Shown: positions 20,091-31,082, counted from the stretch's first letter. The stretch: 64,000 nt of DNA from Pseudoalteromonas sp. G4 (GCF_028875915.1 NZ_JAPEHW010000007.1:1-64000); one strand, 5' to 3'. A program made the numbers and translations. The notes: a model not told the origin generated them from the letters alone.

Positions 20091-22050
20091 TGCGCTTCCT
20101 CAACTTTAGCAAGTAGGTCACCGTGCGACACAAGATCGCCCTCAGCAAAATAAAATTGGCTTAACTGGCCATCAAATGGTGCCGTTAAGGTGTATTCCAT
20201 TTTCATCGCTTCGATAATAATAACTGCATCACCTTGTTTAAGGTTATCGCCTACGCTTGCCACTTGCTTGACAACAGTGCCATTAAGTGGTGCTTGTAAA
20301 CTATTACCGTCGTTTTGCTTTTCAGCCACATAGTGCTTACTTTTTAAAGCAAATAGGTGAGTGTTACCACTGTGCATAATCGCAATAGACTGATCATTTA
20401 ATACAAACTTTGCAGTGTGTTTTTCACCGTTGATAAATGCGGTGAGGTTATTACCGTTAAAATCGGCATTTACTGAAAAGTGTTCATTATTGTAAACCAA
20501 GGTCATAGCATCGTTATTACGTTGACATTCAAGGCTAAAATCAACAAATGGCAAGGTGTAATGGTTACTGGCATTTAAGCTAAATGCGGTAAGCGTATTC
20601 CAAGGTGATGTACTTGTTTGGCACGTATTTGCATTAATATAAACAAGTGCTGCCATTATTAATTGCAGAGTCTGTTCTTGTTCATCTTTTTGCGTTAGCT
20701 CACTAATGTGATCATCTATAAAATGGGTGCTAGTTGGGCTTTCAATAAAGCTTGGGTGATTTGCTAAGGTATGCAAAAAGCTTACGTTAGTCGCAACGCC
20801 TGAAATAGCTGTTTTCTCAAGTGCAAGTGAAAGCTGACGCAGCGCAACTTTACGATTTGCACCATGCACAATCAGTTTTGCAATCATCGGATCGTAAAAT
20901 GCCGAGATTTCAGAACCTTCAATCACACCGGTATCGATTCTTACCGCTGAAAGATCACTTGCATGCTCATTTGGCATATCAAATAGCGTTAATAGACCCG
21001 AAGATGGCATAAAGTCATCACTTGGCTCTTCTGCGTAGATACGCGCTTCGAAAGCATGGCCAGAAATCACCACTTGGTCTTGCTCTAGCGGTAGTGGCTC
21101 GTTACTAGCAACGGCTAATTGCCATTCTACTAAATCTTGACCCACCACACATTCAGTAACAGGATGTTCTACTTGCAAGCGTGTATTCATCTCCATAAAG
21201 AAGAATTCATCACCACATAATAAGAATTCAACGGTACCTGCGCCTTTATAGTTAATTTTTTTGGCGCAGCGTATGCCGCTTCTCCCATTTCTTTACGAAG
21301 CTCTGCGCTTAAACCTGGCGCTGGGGCTTCTTCAATCACTTTTTGGTGACGACGCTGCAGTGTACAGTCGCGATCGCCTAAATAAATACAGTTACCAAAA
21401 TTATCTGCAAACACTTGCACTTCTACGTGACGTGGCGCCTCAACATAGCGTTCAATCAGAACTTTATCGTTGCCAAAACCTGCAAGTGCTTCACGCTTTG
21501 CACCTTCTAACTCTTTGTTAAATGATGCGCTATCGCGCACCACACGCATACCTTTACCGCCACCGCCATAGGTCGCTTTTATTAATACTGGAAAGCCCAC
21601 TTTTTCTGCTTCTGCCAGTAAAAAGGCTGGGTCTTGGTTTTCACCATAGTAACCTGGTACAAGCGGCACATTGGCTTCAAACATCAGCTCTTTTGAGCGT
21701 GATTTTGACCCCATTGCGTTAATCGCTTCACTGCTTGGGCCAATAAAAATAATATTGTTCTGCTCGCACTTATCAGCAAAATGCGTGTTTTCTGATAAAA
21801 AGCCATAGCCTGGGTGAATTGCATTTACGCCTGCTTTAAGCGCAACATTAATAATTTTATCGCCATCTAAATACGATTCACGACTTGGAGCTGCGCCAAT
21901 ATGGTAGGCTTCATCCGCTGCTTTTACATGCTCTGCATGAATATCAGCGTCGGAATAAACCGCAACAGTTTTAATGCCTAAACGACGTGCTGTTTTAATA
22001 ATGCGACACGCAATTTCACCGCGGTTTGCTATTAAAAGTTTATTGATCAT
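20072..22050 (-). pseudogene. liuD: 3-methylcrotonyl-CoA carboxylase biotin-containing subunit, frame split by one base
   Basis: Two adjacent frames make one MccA/LiuD. The upstream part (22050 to 21187, 287 aa) is the biotin carboxylase N-domain with ATP-grasp motifs such as GGGGKGMR. The downstream part (20072 to about 21255) continues with GAGTVEFLL, EMNTRLQVEHPVTE, the C-domain and the biotinyl site EAMKMEYTL. The join is at a 7-A run (complement of 21256-21262), where one base is lacking. Restored, the protein has about 659 residues, the normal family length, and no other lesion is visible. It could be a real inactivation, a sequencing or assembly error in the homopolymer, or ribosomal or transcriptional slippage. 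All neighbours are intact, which favours error or recoding over old decay. Confidence 0.85.
21256..21262 (-). other. A7 slippery heptamer in liuD
   Basis: Read on the minus strand, the heptamer is A AAA AAA in the incoming frame (codons CCA AAA AAA). A -1 slip would continue ATT AAC TAT and restore the conserved KKINYKGAGTVEF segment exactly. Adding one A in the transcript would do the same. A purine-rich GGGAGAAG lies about 19 bases upstream. Confidence 0.6.
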
Positions 22051-22061
22051 GGTGATGCTCT

Positions 22062-22829
22062 CTATTGCCAGCTTGGTTTGCGTTTATCAAAAAAGGCTTG
22101 CAGACCTTCTTGTCCTTCATCCGATACACGAATTTGAGCAATACGCTCTGCAGTCAGTTGTCGTAAATCGTCATCTATCGGTTTGTTCGCAACATCACAA
22201 ATAAGCTGTTTTGCTTGCTTTGTAGCTTCAGGTCCGTTTTGTAAAATTGCATGAAGTAGGGTGTCGAGTGCATCTTCTGGTGAATCTGATACTTCATGAA
22301 CTAAACCAAGGTCAAGTGCTTTATCGGCAAAGAATACTTCAGCCGTTTGGAAATAACGGCGCGCTTGTCGCTCACCAATTGCATTAATTACATATGGGCT
22401 TATAACTGCTGGAATAAGGCCCAGTTTTACTTCGCTTAGGCAAAATTTCGCTTTTTCATCAGCTACAGCAATATCACAACAGGCAATTAAACCAAGGGCA
22501 CCACCAAAAGCTGCGCCTTGCACTAAACATAGGGTAGGCACTTTAGTTTCAAACAGCACCTGCATTAAACGGGCAAGTTCCATTGAATCCGCTACGTTAT
22601 CTTCAAACGTATTCGACACCATGGATTTCATCCAGTTTAAATCAGCACCAGCGCTAAAATGCTTGCCTTCGCCTTTTAATACTAACGCGCGAATATCCAA
22701 TGTGTTGGCATATTCAATTTGTTGAATAAGTTGTGCGATAGTGTGTGCGTCAAATGCGTTATGTACTTCGCTGCGTTCAATTGTAAGGGTCGCAACTTTT
22801 TGTTTTGTTATTGTTAAGGTTACAGACAT
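22062..22829 (-). CDS. liuC: Methylglutaconyl-CoA hydratase
   Basis: This crotonase-fold enzyme (255 aa) hydrates 3-methylglutaconyl-CoA to HMG-CoA. The oxyanion-hole motifs GKHFSAGADLNWMKS near residue 55 and GAAFGGALGLIACCDIAVA near 105 are intact. The ATG at 22829 is favoured over the GTG three bases upstream, because AGGAG sits 7 bases ahead of it. It lies between the two carboxylase subunit genes liuB and liuD, the standard liu order. Confidence 0.94.
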   Translation of the reverse strand: MSVTLTITKQKVATLTIERSEVHNAFDAHTIAQLIQQIEYANTLDIRALVLKGEGKHFSAGADLNWMKSMVSNTFEDNVADSMELARLMQVLFETKVPTLCLVQGAAFGGALGLIACCDIAVADEKAKFCLSEVKLGLIPAVISPYVINAIGERQARRYFQTAEVFFADKALDLGLVHEVSDSPEDALDTLLHAILQNGPEATKQAKQLICDVANKPIDDDLRQLTAERIAQIRVSDEGQEGLQAFFDKRKPSWQ

Positions 22830-22838
22830 CACTTACTC

Positions 22839-24446
22839 CTACATTCTAAATACGCCGAACTTCGATTCTTGCTCTGGTGCATTTTTCGCTGCACTTAAAG
22901 CAAGACCGAGTACGTTTCGTGTTTCAGCAGGGTCAATGATGCCGTCATCCCATAATCGTGCACTGGCATAATACGGATGACCTTGTTCTTCATACTGCGC
23001 AATAATAGGCTTTTTAAATGCGGCAACTTCATCGTCGCTCATTGCAAGGCCTTTGCGTTTTAAACCATCTTGTTTTACTTGGGTTAATACCCCAGCGGCT
23101 TGTTCACCACCCATTACTGAAATACGGGCATTAGGCCACATCCACATCATGGTTGGCTCAAATGCACGGCCACACATGCCATAGTTACCAGCACCGTACG
23201 AACCACCAATTAAAATAGTGAACTTCGGCACATCAGCGCAGCTCACAGCTGTTACCATTTTCGCACCGTGTTTTGCGATGCCTTCAGCTTCGTATTTTTT
23301 ACCCACCATAAAGCCGGTAATATTTTGTAAAAACACCAATGGAATATTGCGCTGGGCACAAAGTTGAATAAAGTGCGCGCCTTTTTGCGCTGATTCTGAG
23401 AAAAGAATACCGTTGTTGGCAACAATACCTACAGGCATACCAAAAATCTCAGCAAAGCCAGTAACTAAAGTTTCACCAAAGTATTGTTTAAATTCATCAA
23501 ACGATGAATCATCAACAACACGGGCAATCACTTCACGAACATCAAATGGTTTTTTAAGATCGGTACCTACAATGCCGTAAATTTCTTTCGCATCATAACG
23601 CGGTGCTTTGAAATTTGTTAAAATTGGTGCGGTCGGGCGTGTATGGTTTAACCGCGAAACACATTGGCGTGCAATTGAAAGGGCATGCTCATCATTTTCA
23701 GCGTAGTGATCGGCAACACCAGATGTTTTACAGTGCACATCTGCGCCACCAAGCTCTTCAGCTGATACTTCTTCACCTGTTGCTGCTTTTACAAGCGGTG
23801 GACCCGCCAAAAAGATAGTGCCTTGCTCTTTTACGATAATACTTTCATCTGCCATTGCTGGCACATAAGCCCCACCTGCGGTACATAAGCCCATTACCAC
23901 AGCAATTTGCGGAATACCTTTTGCTGACATACGGCTTTGGTTATAGAAAATACGACCGAAGTGTAATTTATCTGGGAATACCTCATCTTGCTCAGGCAGG
24001 TTAGCACCACCTGAATCAACAAGATAAATACACGGTAAATGACAACGCTCTGCAATTTCTTGCGCACGCAGGTGTTTTTTAACCGTAATAGGGAAGTAGG
24101 TGCCGCCTTTAACCGTTGCGTCGTTTGCGATAATCATACATTCAACGCCTTTAACGCGGCCAATACCTGCGACTACACCGGCACATGGGATTTGCTCTGG
24201 ATACACACCAAAAGCTGCAAATTGCGATACTTCTAAAAACGGTGAACCTTCATCTAATAGACAATTTATACGGTCACGGACAAATAATTTACCACGACCG
24301 CGATGACGTTCTACTAAACGTTCGCCACCGCCTTGAGTTATTTCTTGCGTTTTAGCTTTTAAGTCATCAACCAGTAGCTGCATTGATCCAGCTTTTGCTA
24401 AAAAGTCTGAATCAAGCGGGTTTATATTTGAAGTTAATATGGTCAT
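22839..24446 (-). CDS. liuB: 3-methylcrotonyl-CoA carboxylase carboxyltransferase subunit
   Basis: The beta subunit (535 aa) moves the carboxyl group from biotin to 3-methylcrotonyl-CoA. Crotonase-like N- and C-domains are visible, with [14 protein letters not shown] near residue 47, [13 protein letters not shown] near 180 and [23 protein letters not shown] near 365, characteristic of MccB. Its partner LiuD is frame-split, so the complex depends on how that lesion is resolved. Confidence 0.96.
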   Translation of the reverse strand: MTILTSNINPLDSDFLAKAGSMQLLVDDLKAKTQEITQGGGERLVERHRGRGKLFVRDRINCLLDEGSPFLEVSQFAAFGVYPEQIPCAGVVAGIGRVKGVECMIIANDATVKGGTYFPITVKKHLRAQEIAERCHLPCIYLVDSGGANLPEQDEVFPDKLHFGRIFYNQSRMSAKGIPQIAVVMGLCTAGGAYVPAMADESIIVKEQGTIFLAGPPLVKAATGEEVSAEELGGADVHCKTSGVADHYAENDEHALSIARQCVSRLNHTRPTAPILTNFKAPRYDAKEIYGIVGTDLKKPFDVREVIARVVDDSSFDEFKQYFGETLVTGFAEIFGMPVGIVANNGILFSESAQKGAHFIQLCAQRNIPLVFLQNITGFMVGKKYEAEGIAKHGAKMVTAVSCADVPKFTILIGGSYGAGNYGMCGRAFEPTMMWMWPNARISVMGGEQAAGVLTQVKQDGLKRKGLAMSDDEVAAFKKPIIAQYEEQGHPYYASARLWDDGIIDPAETRNVLGLALSAAKNAPEQESKFGVFRM

Positions 24447-24454
24447 GATACTTC

Positions 24455-25630
24455 CTATTTACTTTCGTTAAATAGTTCACGACCAATCAGCATACGGCGA
24501 ATTTCAGATGTACCCGCACCAATTTCATAAAGTTTTGCGTCACGCAGTAATCGGCCTGTTGCATATTCATTGATATAACCGTTACCACCTAGGATTTGAA
24601 TTGCATCAAGTGCCATTTTGGTAGCCAGCTCTGCAGCATATAAAATTGCGCCAGCTGCATCTTTACGGGTTGTTTCACCACGGTCGCACGCTTTTGCAAC
24701 GGTATAAACGTAAGAACGCGCCGCATTCATTTGCGTATACATATCAGCAACTTTGCCTTGAATTAACTGGAAGTTACCAATTTCAGTATTAAACTGTTTA
24801 CGTTCGTGAATATAAGGTACAACAATATCCATACACGCTTGCATAATGCCAAGTGGACCACCTGCAAGCACAACACGCTCGTAATCAAGGCCGCTCATTA
24901 GCACTTTCACACCTTGGTTTAATTCGCCAAGAATGTTTTCTTCTGGTACTTCACAATCTTCAAATACAAGTTCACAAGTGTTTGAGCCGCGCATACCTAA
25001 TTTATCGAGTTTTTGTGCTTGGCTAAAACCAGGGTAAGATTTTTCAACGATGAAGGCTGTAATGCCTTTCGGGCCCGCTTCTAAATCTGTTTTTGCGTAA
25101 ATAACAAAGGTATCTGCATCTGGACCATTGGTGATCCACATTTTATTACCGTTAAGGATGTATTTATCGCCACGCTTTTCGGCTTTTAAACGCATTGAAA
25201 CAACGTCAGAACCAGAATTTGGCTCACTCATCGCAAGTGCACCAATGTGTTCACCTGAAATAAGTTTTGGTAAATATTTTTCTTTTTGCGCTTGGTTACC
25301 GTTGCGGGCAATTTGGTTTACACATAAATTTGAATGTGCACCGTAGCTTAAACCAATTGACGCACTGGCACGGCTGATTTCTTCCATTGTAATTACGTGT
25401 TCAAGGTAACCTAGGTTCGAGCCGCCAAACTCTTCATCAACGGTTAAGCCCAATAAACCCATTTCACCAAACTTTGGCCAAAGCTCATTTGGGAACATAT
25501 TGTCGATATCAGTTTTTTCGGCGAGTGGGGCAATTTCGTTTGTTGCAAAACTATTTACGTGGTCACGGATCATGTCGGCTGTTTCACCAAGACCAAAATT
25601 TAATTCTTTATAAAGAGAAACGGTGCTCAT
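24455..25630 (-). CDS. liuA: Isovaleryl-CoA dehydrogenase
   Basis: This FAD-dependent acyl-CoA dehydrogenase (391 aa) oxidises isovaleryl-CoA to 3-methylcrotonyl-CoA. The motif [14 protein letters not shown] near residue 137 and the C-terminal [34 protein letters not shown] are intact. The leucine-specific assignment comes from its place as first enzyme gene of the liu operon, between liuR and liuB. Confidence 0.95.
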   Translation of the reverse strand: MSTVSLYKELNFGLGETADMIRDHVNSFATNEIAPLAEKTDIDNMFPNELWPKFGEMGLLGLTVDEEFGGSNLGYLEHVITMEEISRASASIGLSYGAHSNLCVNQIARNGNQAQKEKYLPKLISGEHIGALAMSEPNSGSDVVSMRLKAEKRGDKYILNGNKMWITNGPDADTFVIYAKTDLEAGPKGITAFIVEKSYPGFSQAQKLDKLGMRGSNTCELVFEDCEVPEENILGELNQGVKVLMSGLDYERVVLAGGPLGIMQACMDIVVPYIHERKQFNTEIGNFQLIQGKVADMYTQMNAARSYVYTVAKACDRGETTRKDAAGAILYAAELATKMALDAIQILGGNGYINEYATGRLLRDAKLYEIGAGTSEIRRMLIGRELFNESK

Positions 25631-25678
25631 TGTGTGTATCCTATTGATGTGTTGTTGTCATAAGGTGTGGTTATTATT

Positions 25679-26077
25679 TTAAGCTTCGTCTAGGTTTTTT
25701 AGCGTGTCACGGCAACGACGCTCAGCGGTAACAAGTTCCATTAAAACAACTTTAATGTCATCCATTTGCTGTTCAAGATGTGCTTTTTTATCAGAGATTA
25801 ACTCAAGCATAATTTTAAGTTGAGTTGCACTTGATTTGTCGGCATCATACAGCTCAAACAAACGGCCTGTTTCAGCAAGCGTAAATCCTAGGCGTTTTCC
25901 TCGTAAGATCAGTTTTAAACGCACTTTATCGCGTTTACTATAGATACGTGTTTGCCCTTGACGGCGGGGCGTAACCAGACCTTGGTCTTCATAAAAGCGA
26001 ATGCTTCTAGTTGTTATGTCAAATTCTTTTGCAAGTTCGCTAATACTAAAGGTCTGTTCTGTATTTTCTGTACTCAT
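25679..26077 (-). CDS. liuR: LiuR, MerR-family regulator of branched-chain amino acid catabolism
   Basis: This 132-aa MerR-type regulator has an N-terminal winged helix (ISELAKEFDITTRSIRFYED, then RIYSKRDKVRL) and a C-terminal dimer coiled coil (about residues 85-125), without a long effector domain. It opens the liu operon, 48 bases before liuA. A near-palindrome of the type shared with two other promoters lies just upstream (26121-26136), so it probably controls itself as well. LiuR is known to regulate leucine and valine/isoleucine genes in related bacteria. Confidence 0.93.
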   Translation of the reverse strand: MSTENTEQTFSISELAKEFDITTRSIRFYEDQGLVTPRRQGQTRIYSKRDKVRLKLILRGKRLGFTLAETGRLFELYDADKSSATQLKIMLELISDKKAHLEQQMDDIKVVLMELVTAERRCRDTLKNLDEA

Positions 26078-26120
26078 CTAAACTACACCTCATTAATTTG
26101 GTAATTAACTATAAGTGAAG

Positions 26121-26136
26121 TTTACGTAAAGGTAAA
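26121..26136 (-). promoter_or_regulatory. Predicted LiuR site and promoter of the liu operon
   Basis: TTTACGTAAAGGTAAA matches the palindrome TTTACGTTAACGTAAA at 14 of 16 positions. On the minus strand a possible -35 TTTACC (26136-26131), a 17-base spacer and -10 TATAGT (26113-26108) place the site over the -35 and spacer, as is usual for MerR-type regulators. Confidence 0.7.
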
Positions 26137-26301
26137 GCTGCGTGCTTAGGTAAGGTGTTTATCTTACCTAATTAGTCTTGAATATAAACGCTAAACATTA
26201 ACGTGCATGCATTGTATTTCAGAGTTTCTGCCTTAATTTCATTACATAATTACCCTTCATTGTCATTATTTCTTAACACAATAAAAGGTATGACATCTAG
26301 A

Positions 26302-26317
26302 TTTACGTTTGCGTAAA
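26302..26317 (+). promoter_or_regulatory. Predicted LiuR site upstream of the valine/isoleucine operon
   Basis: TTTACGTTTGCGTAAA differs from the perfect palindrome at two central bases only. It is 47 bases before the thiolase start. A possible -10 TATGCT lies at 26331-26336. Confidence 0.75.
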
Positions 26318-26364
26318 CGTAATTTTTATGTATGCTGAAAACATATAAATTTTGGAGATAACAA

Positions 26365-27561
26365 ATGTCTGTTGAAAATTCTCAAATCGATCCGGTAGTA
26401 ATTGTGAGTGCAAAACGCACTGCAATGGGCGGTTTTATGGGTGCTTTATCATCGGTAAATGCAACTGATTTAGGTGCTACAGCAATTAAAAGCAGTATCG
26501 AAACCTGTAATCTAAACGTTGATATGATTGACGAAGTCATTATGGGCTGTGTATTACCTGCAGGTCTTGGCCAAGCACCTGCACGTCAAGCAATGATAAA
26601 AGCAGGTCTTAATTTAGCAACAGGCGCAACAACCATCAATAAAGTATGTGGCTCTGGCTTAAAAGCAGCGATGTTAGCCCATGACTTAATTAAAGCAGAC
26701 AGCATTAACGTTGCCGTTGCTGGCGGTATGGAAAGCATGAGTAACGCACCTTACTTCTTACCAAAAGCCCGAGGCGGTTTCCGTATGGGTCATGGTGAAA
26801 TTAAAGATCATATGATGGCCGATGGTTTAGAAGATGCATACGACAACAAAGCAATGGGCTGCTTTGCACAAGAAACAGCTGATAAGTATGGCTTAACCCG
26901 TGACGATATGGATGCGTTTGCCATTTCATCTCTTTCTAAAGCCAACGCTGCAATTGAAAGTGGTGCATTTGAAGCTGAAATTGCGCCACATACCTATTCA
27001 AGCCGTAAAGGTGATGTGACAGTAGCAATTGATGAGCAGCCAGGTAATGCGCGTCCTGAGAAAATTCCAAGCCTACGTGCTGCATTCGCAAAAGATGGCA
27101 CCATTACAGCAGCAAACTCATCGTCTATTTCTGACGGTGCTGCGTCACTTGTTTTAATGAAAGCGTCAAAAGCAGCAGAACTTGGTTTAACACCTCTTTG
27201 TGAAATTAAAGCACATGCGACAAATTCACATATTCCAGCTGAATTTACGACAGCGCCAATTGGTGCGATGGAAAAAGTGTTAGACAAAGCTGGCTGGTCA
27301 AAAGAAGACGTTGATCTTTGGGAAATTAATGAAGCATTTGCCATGGTAACTATGCTTGCTATTAACGAAATGCAACTTGATAACAATAAAGTAAACGTGA
27401 ATGGCGGTGCATGTGCACTTGGTCACCCAATCGGTGCAAGTGGCGCGCGTATTTTAGTAACGCTTATTCATGCCCTTAAAAACCGTGGCCTAAATAAAGG
27501 CGTGGCATCACTGTGTATTGGTGGTGGTGAAGCGGTTGCAATGGCAATCGAAGTAAAATAA
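26365..27561 (+). CDS. Acetyl-CoA C-acyltransferase (thiolase)
   Basis: This biosynthetic-type thiolase (398 aa) has the nucleophilic cysteine in [11 protein letters not shown] near residue 93, the [17 protein letters not shown] motif near 350 and the C-terminal cysteine in [11 protein letters not shown]. It can split 2-methylacetoacetyl-CoA at the end of isoleucine breakdown, and also acetoacetyl-CoA made by ScoAB, thus serving both operons. It is the first gene of the operon under a predicted LiuR site (the gene called ivdA in Shewanella-type clusters, from memory). A terminator-like hairpin follows it. Confidence 0.93.
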   Translation: MSVENSQIDPVVIVSAKRTAMGGFMGALSSVNATDLGATAIKSSIETCNLNVDMIDEVIMGCVLPAGLGQAPARQAMIKAGLNLATGATTINKVCGSGLKAAMLAHDLIKADSINVAVAGGMESMSNAPYFLPKARGGFRMGHGEIKDHMMADGLEDAYDNKAMGCFAQETADKYGLTRDDMDAFAISSLSKANAAIESGAFEAEIAPHTYSSRKGDVTVAIDEQPGNARPEKIPSLRAAFAKDGTITAANSSSISDGAASLVLMKASKAAELGLTPLCEIKAHATNSHIPAEFTTAPIGAMEKVLDKAGWSKEDVDLWEINEAFAMVTMLAINEMQLDNNKVNVNGGACALGHPIGASGARILVTLIHALKNRGLNKGVASLCIGGGEAVAMAIEVK

Positions 27562-27570
27562 TTAAAATTG

Positions 27571-27594
27571 AAGGCGCGATTATGCGCCTTTTTT
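27571..27594 (+). terminator. Internal terminator/attenuator between thiolase and mmsA
   Basis: AAGGCGC pairs with GCGCCTT around GATTAT and is followed by TTTT. It sits inside an otherwise tight operon and may cut down transcription beyond the thiolase. Confidence 0.7.
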
Positions 27595-27611
27595 ATTTGG
27601 GGAGAAGAATA

Positions 27612-29102
27612 ATGGTAAAGGTTCCTTTATATATTAATGGCGAAATGCGCCAATCGGAATCAAATGAATGGTTAGATGTTGTAAACCCAGCTAACCAAGA
27701 AGTATTGGCGCAAGTGCCATTGGCAACAGACAGCGAAATTGATGAAGCGATTGCCTCTGCTAAAGAAACGTTTAAAACGTGGAAAGATGTTCCAGTAACA
27801 GAGCGTGCACGTATTATGATGCGTTACGCAACACTTTTAAAAGAACACCATGACGAACTAGCAACCATTATTTGCCACGAATTAGGCAAAACCTTTGAAG
27901 ATGCAAAAGGTGATGTGTGGCGTGGTATTGAAGTCGTTGAACAAGCAGCTAACGCGCCTGCATTAATGATGGGTGAAACCGTTGAAAACGTAGCGCGCAA
28001 TATCGATACCTATTCGTATATGCAGCCACTTGGTGTGTGTGCTGGTATTACACCATTTAACTTTCCTGCGATGATCCCACTTTGGATGTTCCCAATGGCG
28101 ATTGTTTGCGGTAATACCTTTATTTTAAAACCGTCTGAGCAAGATCCGCTTACACCAATGCGTTTAGTTGAACTGTTTGAAGAAGCGGGTGCACCTAAAG
28201 GTGTATTACAGGTTATTCATGGTACAAAACACCAAGTAGACCGTATTTTAGATGAGCCAAGTGTACGTGCAATTTCATTTGTTGGTTCATGTGGTGTTGG
28301 TGAGTACATCTATTCACGTGGTACAGCGAATCTTAAACGTGTTCAAGCCTGTGTTGGTGCTAAAAACCACATGGTAATTATGCCTGATGCGAAAAAAGAG
28401 CGTGCCATTTCAAACCTTGTTGGTGCATCGGTTGGTGCGGCTGGTCAGCGCTGTATGGGTATTTCAGTTGCTGTATTTGTTGGTCAATCAAAAGAGTGGA
28501 TTAACGAATTAAAAGAAGAATTTACAAAAGTACGTCCTGGCGTTTGGAATGACCCTAAAGCTGCCTATGGCCCACAAACATCGCCACAAGCAAAAGCACG
28601 CATTTTATCAATTATCGAAAGTGGTAAAGCGCAAGGTGCAACCTGTTTAATTGACGGCTCTGACTTTGTTGTTGAAGGTTATGACAAAGGTAACTGGGTA
28701 GGCCCAACGTTATTTACTGATGTAACGCGCGAAATGGACTTATACAAAGAAGAAATTTTCGGCCCTGTGCTTGCGTGTATTTGCGTTGATACATTAGAAG
28801 AAGCAATCCAAATCATCAACGAAAGCCCATACGGTAATGGTACGTCTTTATTTACCGCTTGCGGTGCGGCAGCACGTAAATTCCAGCATGAAATTGAAGT
28901 TGGCCAAGTAGGTATTAATGTGCCAATTCCGGTTCCACTTCCTTTCTTCTCATTTACGGGTTGGAAAGGTTCATTCTATGGCGACCAACACACCTATGGT
29001 AAACAAGGTGTTCGTTTTTACACTGAGACTAAAACAATTACTGCACGCTGGTTTGAAGATGATATCGCAACCGGTCCAAATATGAGTATCAACCTACGAT
29101 AA
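27612..29102 (+). CDS. mmsA: Methylmalonate-semialdehyde dehydrogenase (CoA-acylating)
   Basis: MmsA (496 aa) oxidises methylmalonate semialdehyde to propionyl-CoA in valine breakdown. The ALDH fold carries the catalytic cysteine in [11 protein letters not shown] near residue 285 and the substrate motif [14 protein letters not shown] near 150, both typical of MmsA rather than general aldehyde dehydrogenases. The ATG at 27612 has GGGGAGAAG ahead of it; the frame is open upstream, but into the terminator hairpin. Confidence 0.95.
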   Translation: MVKVPLYINGEMRQSESNEWLDVVNPANQEVLAQVPLATDSEIDEAIASAKETFKTWKDVPVTERARIMMRYATLLKEHHDELATIICHELGKTFEDAKGDVWRGIEVVEQAANAPALMMGETVENVARNIDTYSYMQPLGVCAGITPFNFPAMIPLWMFPMAIVCGNTFILKPSEQDPLTPMRLVELFEEAGAPKGVLQVIHGTKHQVDRILDEPSVRAISFVGSCGVGEYIYSRGTANLKRVQACVGAKNHMVIMPDAKKERAISNLVGASVGAAGQRCMGISVAVFVGQSKEWINELKEEFTKVRPGVWNDPKAAYGPQTSPQAKARILSIIESGKAQGATCLIDGSDFVVEGYDKGNWVGPTLFTDVTREMDLYKEEIFGPVLACICVDTLEEAIQIINESPYGNGTSLFTACGAAARKFQHEIEVGQVGINVPIPVPLPFFSFTGWKGSFYGDQHTYGKQGVRFYTETKTITARWFEDDIATGPNMSINLR

Positions 29103-29117
29103 GGCGTTTGCCTTATC
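29098..29117 (+). promoter_or_regulatory. Hairpin at the mmsA stop codon
   Basis: GATAAGGC pairs perfectly with GCCTTATC around GTTT and includes the mmsA stop codon. No T tract follows. It may stabilise the upstream message or separate translation of the two genes. Confidence 0.5.
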
Positions 29118-29137
29118 TGCCGTTCAAAGGGGTGACT

Positions 29138-30295
29138 ATGAATTTTAATCTAACTGAAGATCAACAAGCGTTTGCAGAAACCGCTAAACAGTTTGCTATG
29201 AGCGAATTACTACCAAATGCGGGAAAGTGGGATCAAGAACATATTTTTCCAAAAGACGTAATCCAAAAAGCGGGTGAACTGGGTTTCTGTGGTTTATATA
29301 CACCAGAAGAAGCTGGCGGCCTTGGTTTATCGCGTCTTGATTCGAGCATTATTTTCGAACAACTGGCTATGGGATGTACTGCAACGACCGCGATGTTAAC
29401 CATTCACAATATGGCTACTTGGATGATCGCAAGTTTTGGTACTGATGAAGTTAAAGCACAGTATTGTGATGAGCTTGTGATGGGTCAATTGCTTGCATCG
29501 TATTGTTTAACAGAGCCAGGTTCAGGTTCAGATGCTGCATCTCTTAAAACGAAAGCGGTTTTAGAAGGGGATGAATACGTTATTTCTGGTTCAAAAATGT
29601 TCATTTCAGGCGCAGGCGAAACCGATTTATTAGTAGTAATGGCGCGCACTGGTGAAGATGGCCCGAAAGGTATTTCGGCGTTTGTTGTTGATGCAAACGC
29701 GGCGGGTATTGAATACGGTAAAGCAGAAGAAAAAATGGGTTGGAACGCCCAACCGACACGTCTTATTTCGTTTGATGGTGTGCGTATTCCAAAACAAAAC
29801 TTACTTGGTCAAGAAGGCGAAGGCTTTAAATTTGCCATGATGGGCTTAGATGGCGGCCGTATTAATATCGCGACCTGTTCAATTGGTACCGCGCAGCAAG
29901 CACTTAACACAGCAAAAGAATACATGCTTGAGCGTAAGCAATTTGGCAAACCATTAGCAGCATTCCAAGCACTGCAATTTAAACTTGCTGATATGAATAC
30001 AGAGCTTGTAGCTGCCCGCCAAATGGTACGCCTTGCTGCATTTAAATTAGATGAAAAAGATCCTGAGCGCACTACGTATTGTGCTATGGCAAAACGCTAT
30101 GCAACCGATGTTGGATTTAAAGTATGTGACGATGCACTGCAACTTCACGGTGGCTACGGTTATATCAAAGAATACCCGTTAGAGCGCCATTTCCGTGACG
30201 TTCGTGTACACCAAATTTTAGAGGGCACCAACGAGATTATGCGCCTAATTATTGGTCGTCGTATTTTAGCTGAAGGTTCACAAGAGATTCTGTAA
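29138..30295 (+). CDS. Acyl-CoA dehydrogenase, isobutyryl/2-methylbutyryl-CoA type
   Basis: This FAD acyl-CoA dehydrogenase (385 aa) has YCLTEPGSGSDAASLKTKA near residue 127 and LHGGYGYIKEYPLERHFRDVRVHQILEGTNEIMR near the C-terminus. The operon (mmsA, hydratase, HIBCH, mmsB) points to isobutyryl-CoA and 2-methylbutyryl-CoA as substrates. The start is the ATG at 29138 after AAAGGGGTG; an in-frame codon at 29108 falls inside the preceding hairpin and is unlikely. Confidence 0.93.
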   Translation: MNFNLTEDQQAFAETAKQFAMSELLPNAGKWDQEHIFPKDVIQKAGELGFCGLYTPEEAGGLGLSRLDSSIIFEQLAMGCTATTAMLTIHNMATWMIASFGTDEVKAQYCDELVMGQLLASYCLTEPGSGSDAASLKTKAVLEGDEYVISGSKMFISGAGETDLLVVMARTGEDGPKGISAFVVDANAAGIEYGKAEEKMGWNAQPTRLISFDGVRIPKQNLLGQEGEGFKFAMMGLDGGRINIATCSIGTAQQALNTAKEYMLERKQFGKPLAAFQALQFKLADMNTELVAARQMVRLAAFKLDEKDPERTTYCAMAKRYATDVGFKVCDDALQLHGGYGYIKEYPLERHFRDVRVHQILEGTNEIMRLIIGRRILAEGSQEIL

Positions 30296-30305
30296 GGAGA
30301 GCACA

Positions 30306-31082
30306 ATGAGCGCACAAATCAAATTATCGATTGAAGGTCATATCGCAGTTGTTACTATGTCTAATCCACCGGCAAATACGTGGACCAAAGAAACACTAAC
30401 GCAACTTCGAGATATGGTCGCTGATCTGAATAACAATAAAGATGTGTATTCGCTTGTGATCACAGGGGAAGGTGAAAAATTCTTCTCAGCTGGCGCTGAC
30501 CTAAACCTATTTTCAAGTGGCGATAAAGGCGTTGCCGCTGAAATGTCAATTATTTTTGGCCAGGCGTTTGAAGCGTTAAGTAACTTCCGTGGTGTATCTA
30601 TTGCAGCGATTAACGGTTATGCCATGGGTGGCGGCTTAGAAGTAGCGCTTGCATGTGATTTACGGATTGCTGAAGAACAAGCGCAAATGGCATTGCCTGA
30701 AGCAAAAGTGGGTTTATTACCTTGTGCTGGCGGTACGCAAAACCTTGCATGGCTGGTAGGTGAAGGCTGGGCGAAACGCATGATATTATGTGGTGAGCGA
30801 TTAACTGCCGAAAAAGCCCATAATATTGGCCTTGTAGAAGAAGTGGTTGGCAAAGGTGAAGCATTTGATAAAGCAATTGCGCTTGCAAAACAAGTTGAAG
30901 AACAAAGCCCAACTTCGGTTGCTGCGTGTAAATCACTGATCCAACATAGCCGCTCAGGCACTATGACTTCTGCGTTACCACTTGAACGTGAACTTTTCAT
31001 CAACCTATTTGATACGCAAGATCAAAAAGAAGGCGTGAATGCCTTTTTAGAAAAACGCAAAGCAAACTGGGTGAACGGCTAA
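30306..31082 (+). CDS. Enoyl-CoA hydratase (methacrylyl/tiglyl-CoA)
   Basis: This crotonase family protein (258 aa) shows the oxyanion-hole motifs FFSAGADLNLF near residue 60 and AMGGGLEVALACDLRIAEE near 105. A catalytic Glu pair is implied by PEAKVGLLPCAGGTQ. By position it hydrates methacrylyl-CoA (valine) and tiglyl-CoA (isoleucine). AAGGAGA precedes the start, and the stop overlaps the next start (TAATG). Confidence 0.92.
   Translation: MSAQIKLSIEGHIAVVTMSNPPANTWTKETLTQLRDMVADLNNNKDVYSLVITGEGEKFFSAGADLNLFSSGDKGVAAEMSIIFGQAFEALSNFRGVSIAAINGYAMGGGLEVALACDLRIAEEQAQMALPEAKVGLLPCAGGTQNLAWLVGEGWAKRMILCGERLTAEKAHNIGLVEEVVGKGEAFDKAIALAKQVEEQSPTSVAACKSLIQHSRSGTMTSALPLERELFINLFDTQDQKEGVNAFLEKRKANWVNG

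Noticed and set aside
21187..21196. The two liuD pieces as separate split-subunit genes
   Set aside because: The break falls inside the biotin carboxylase domain next to GAGTVEF, not at a domain border, and the second ATG would omit conserved residues.
26994..27386. A 130-codon minus frame inside the thiolase gene
   Set aside because: It is antisense to a conserved gene and shows no recognisable domain or start signal.
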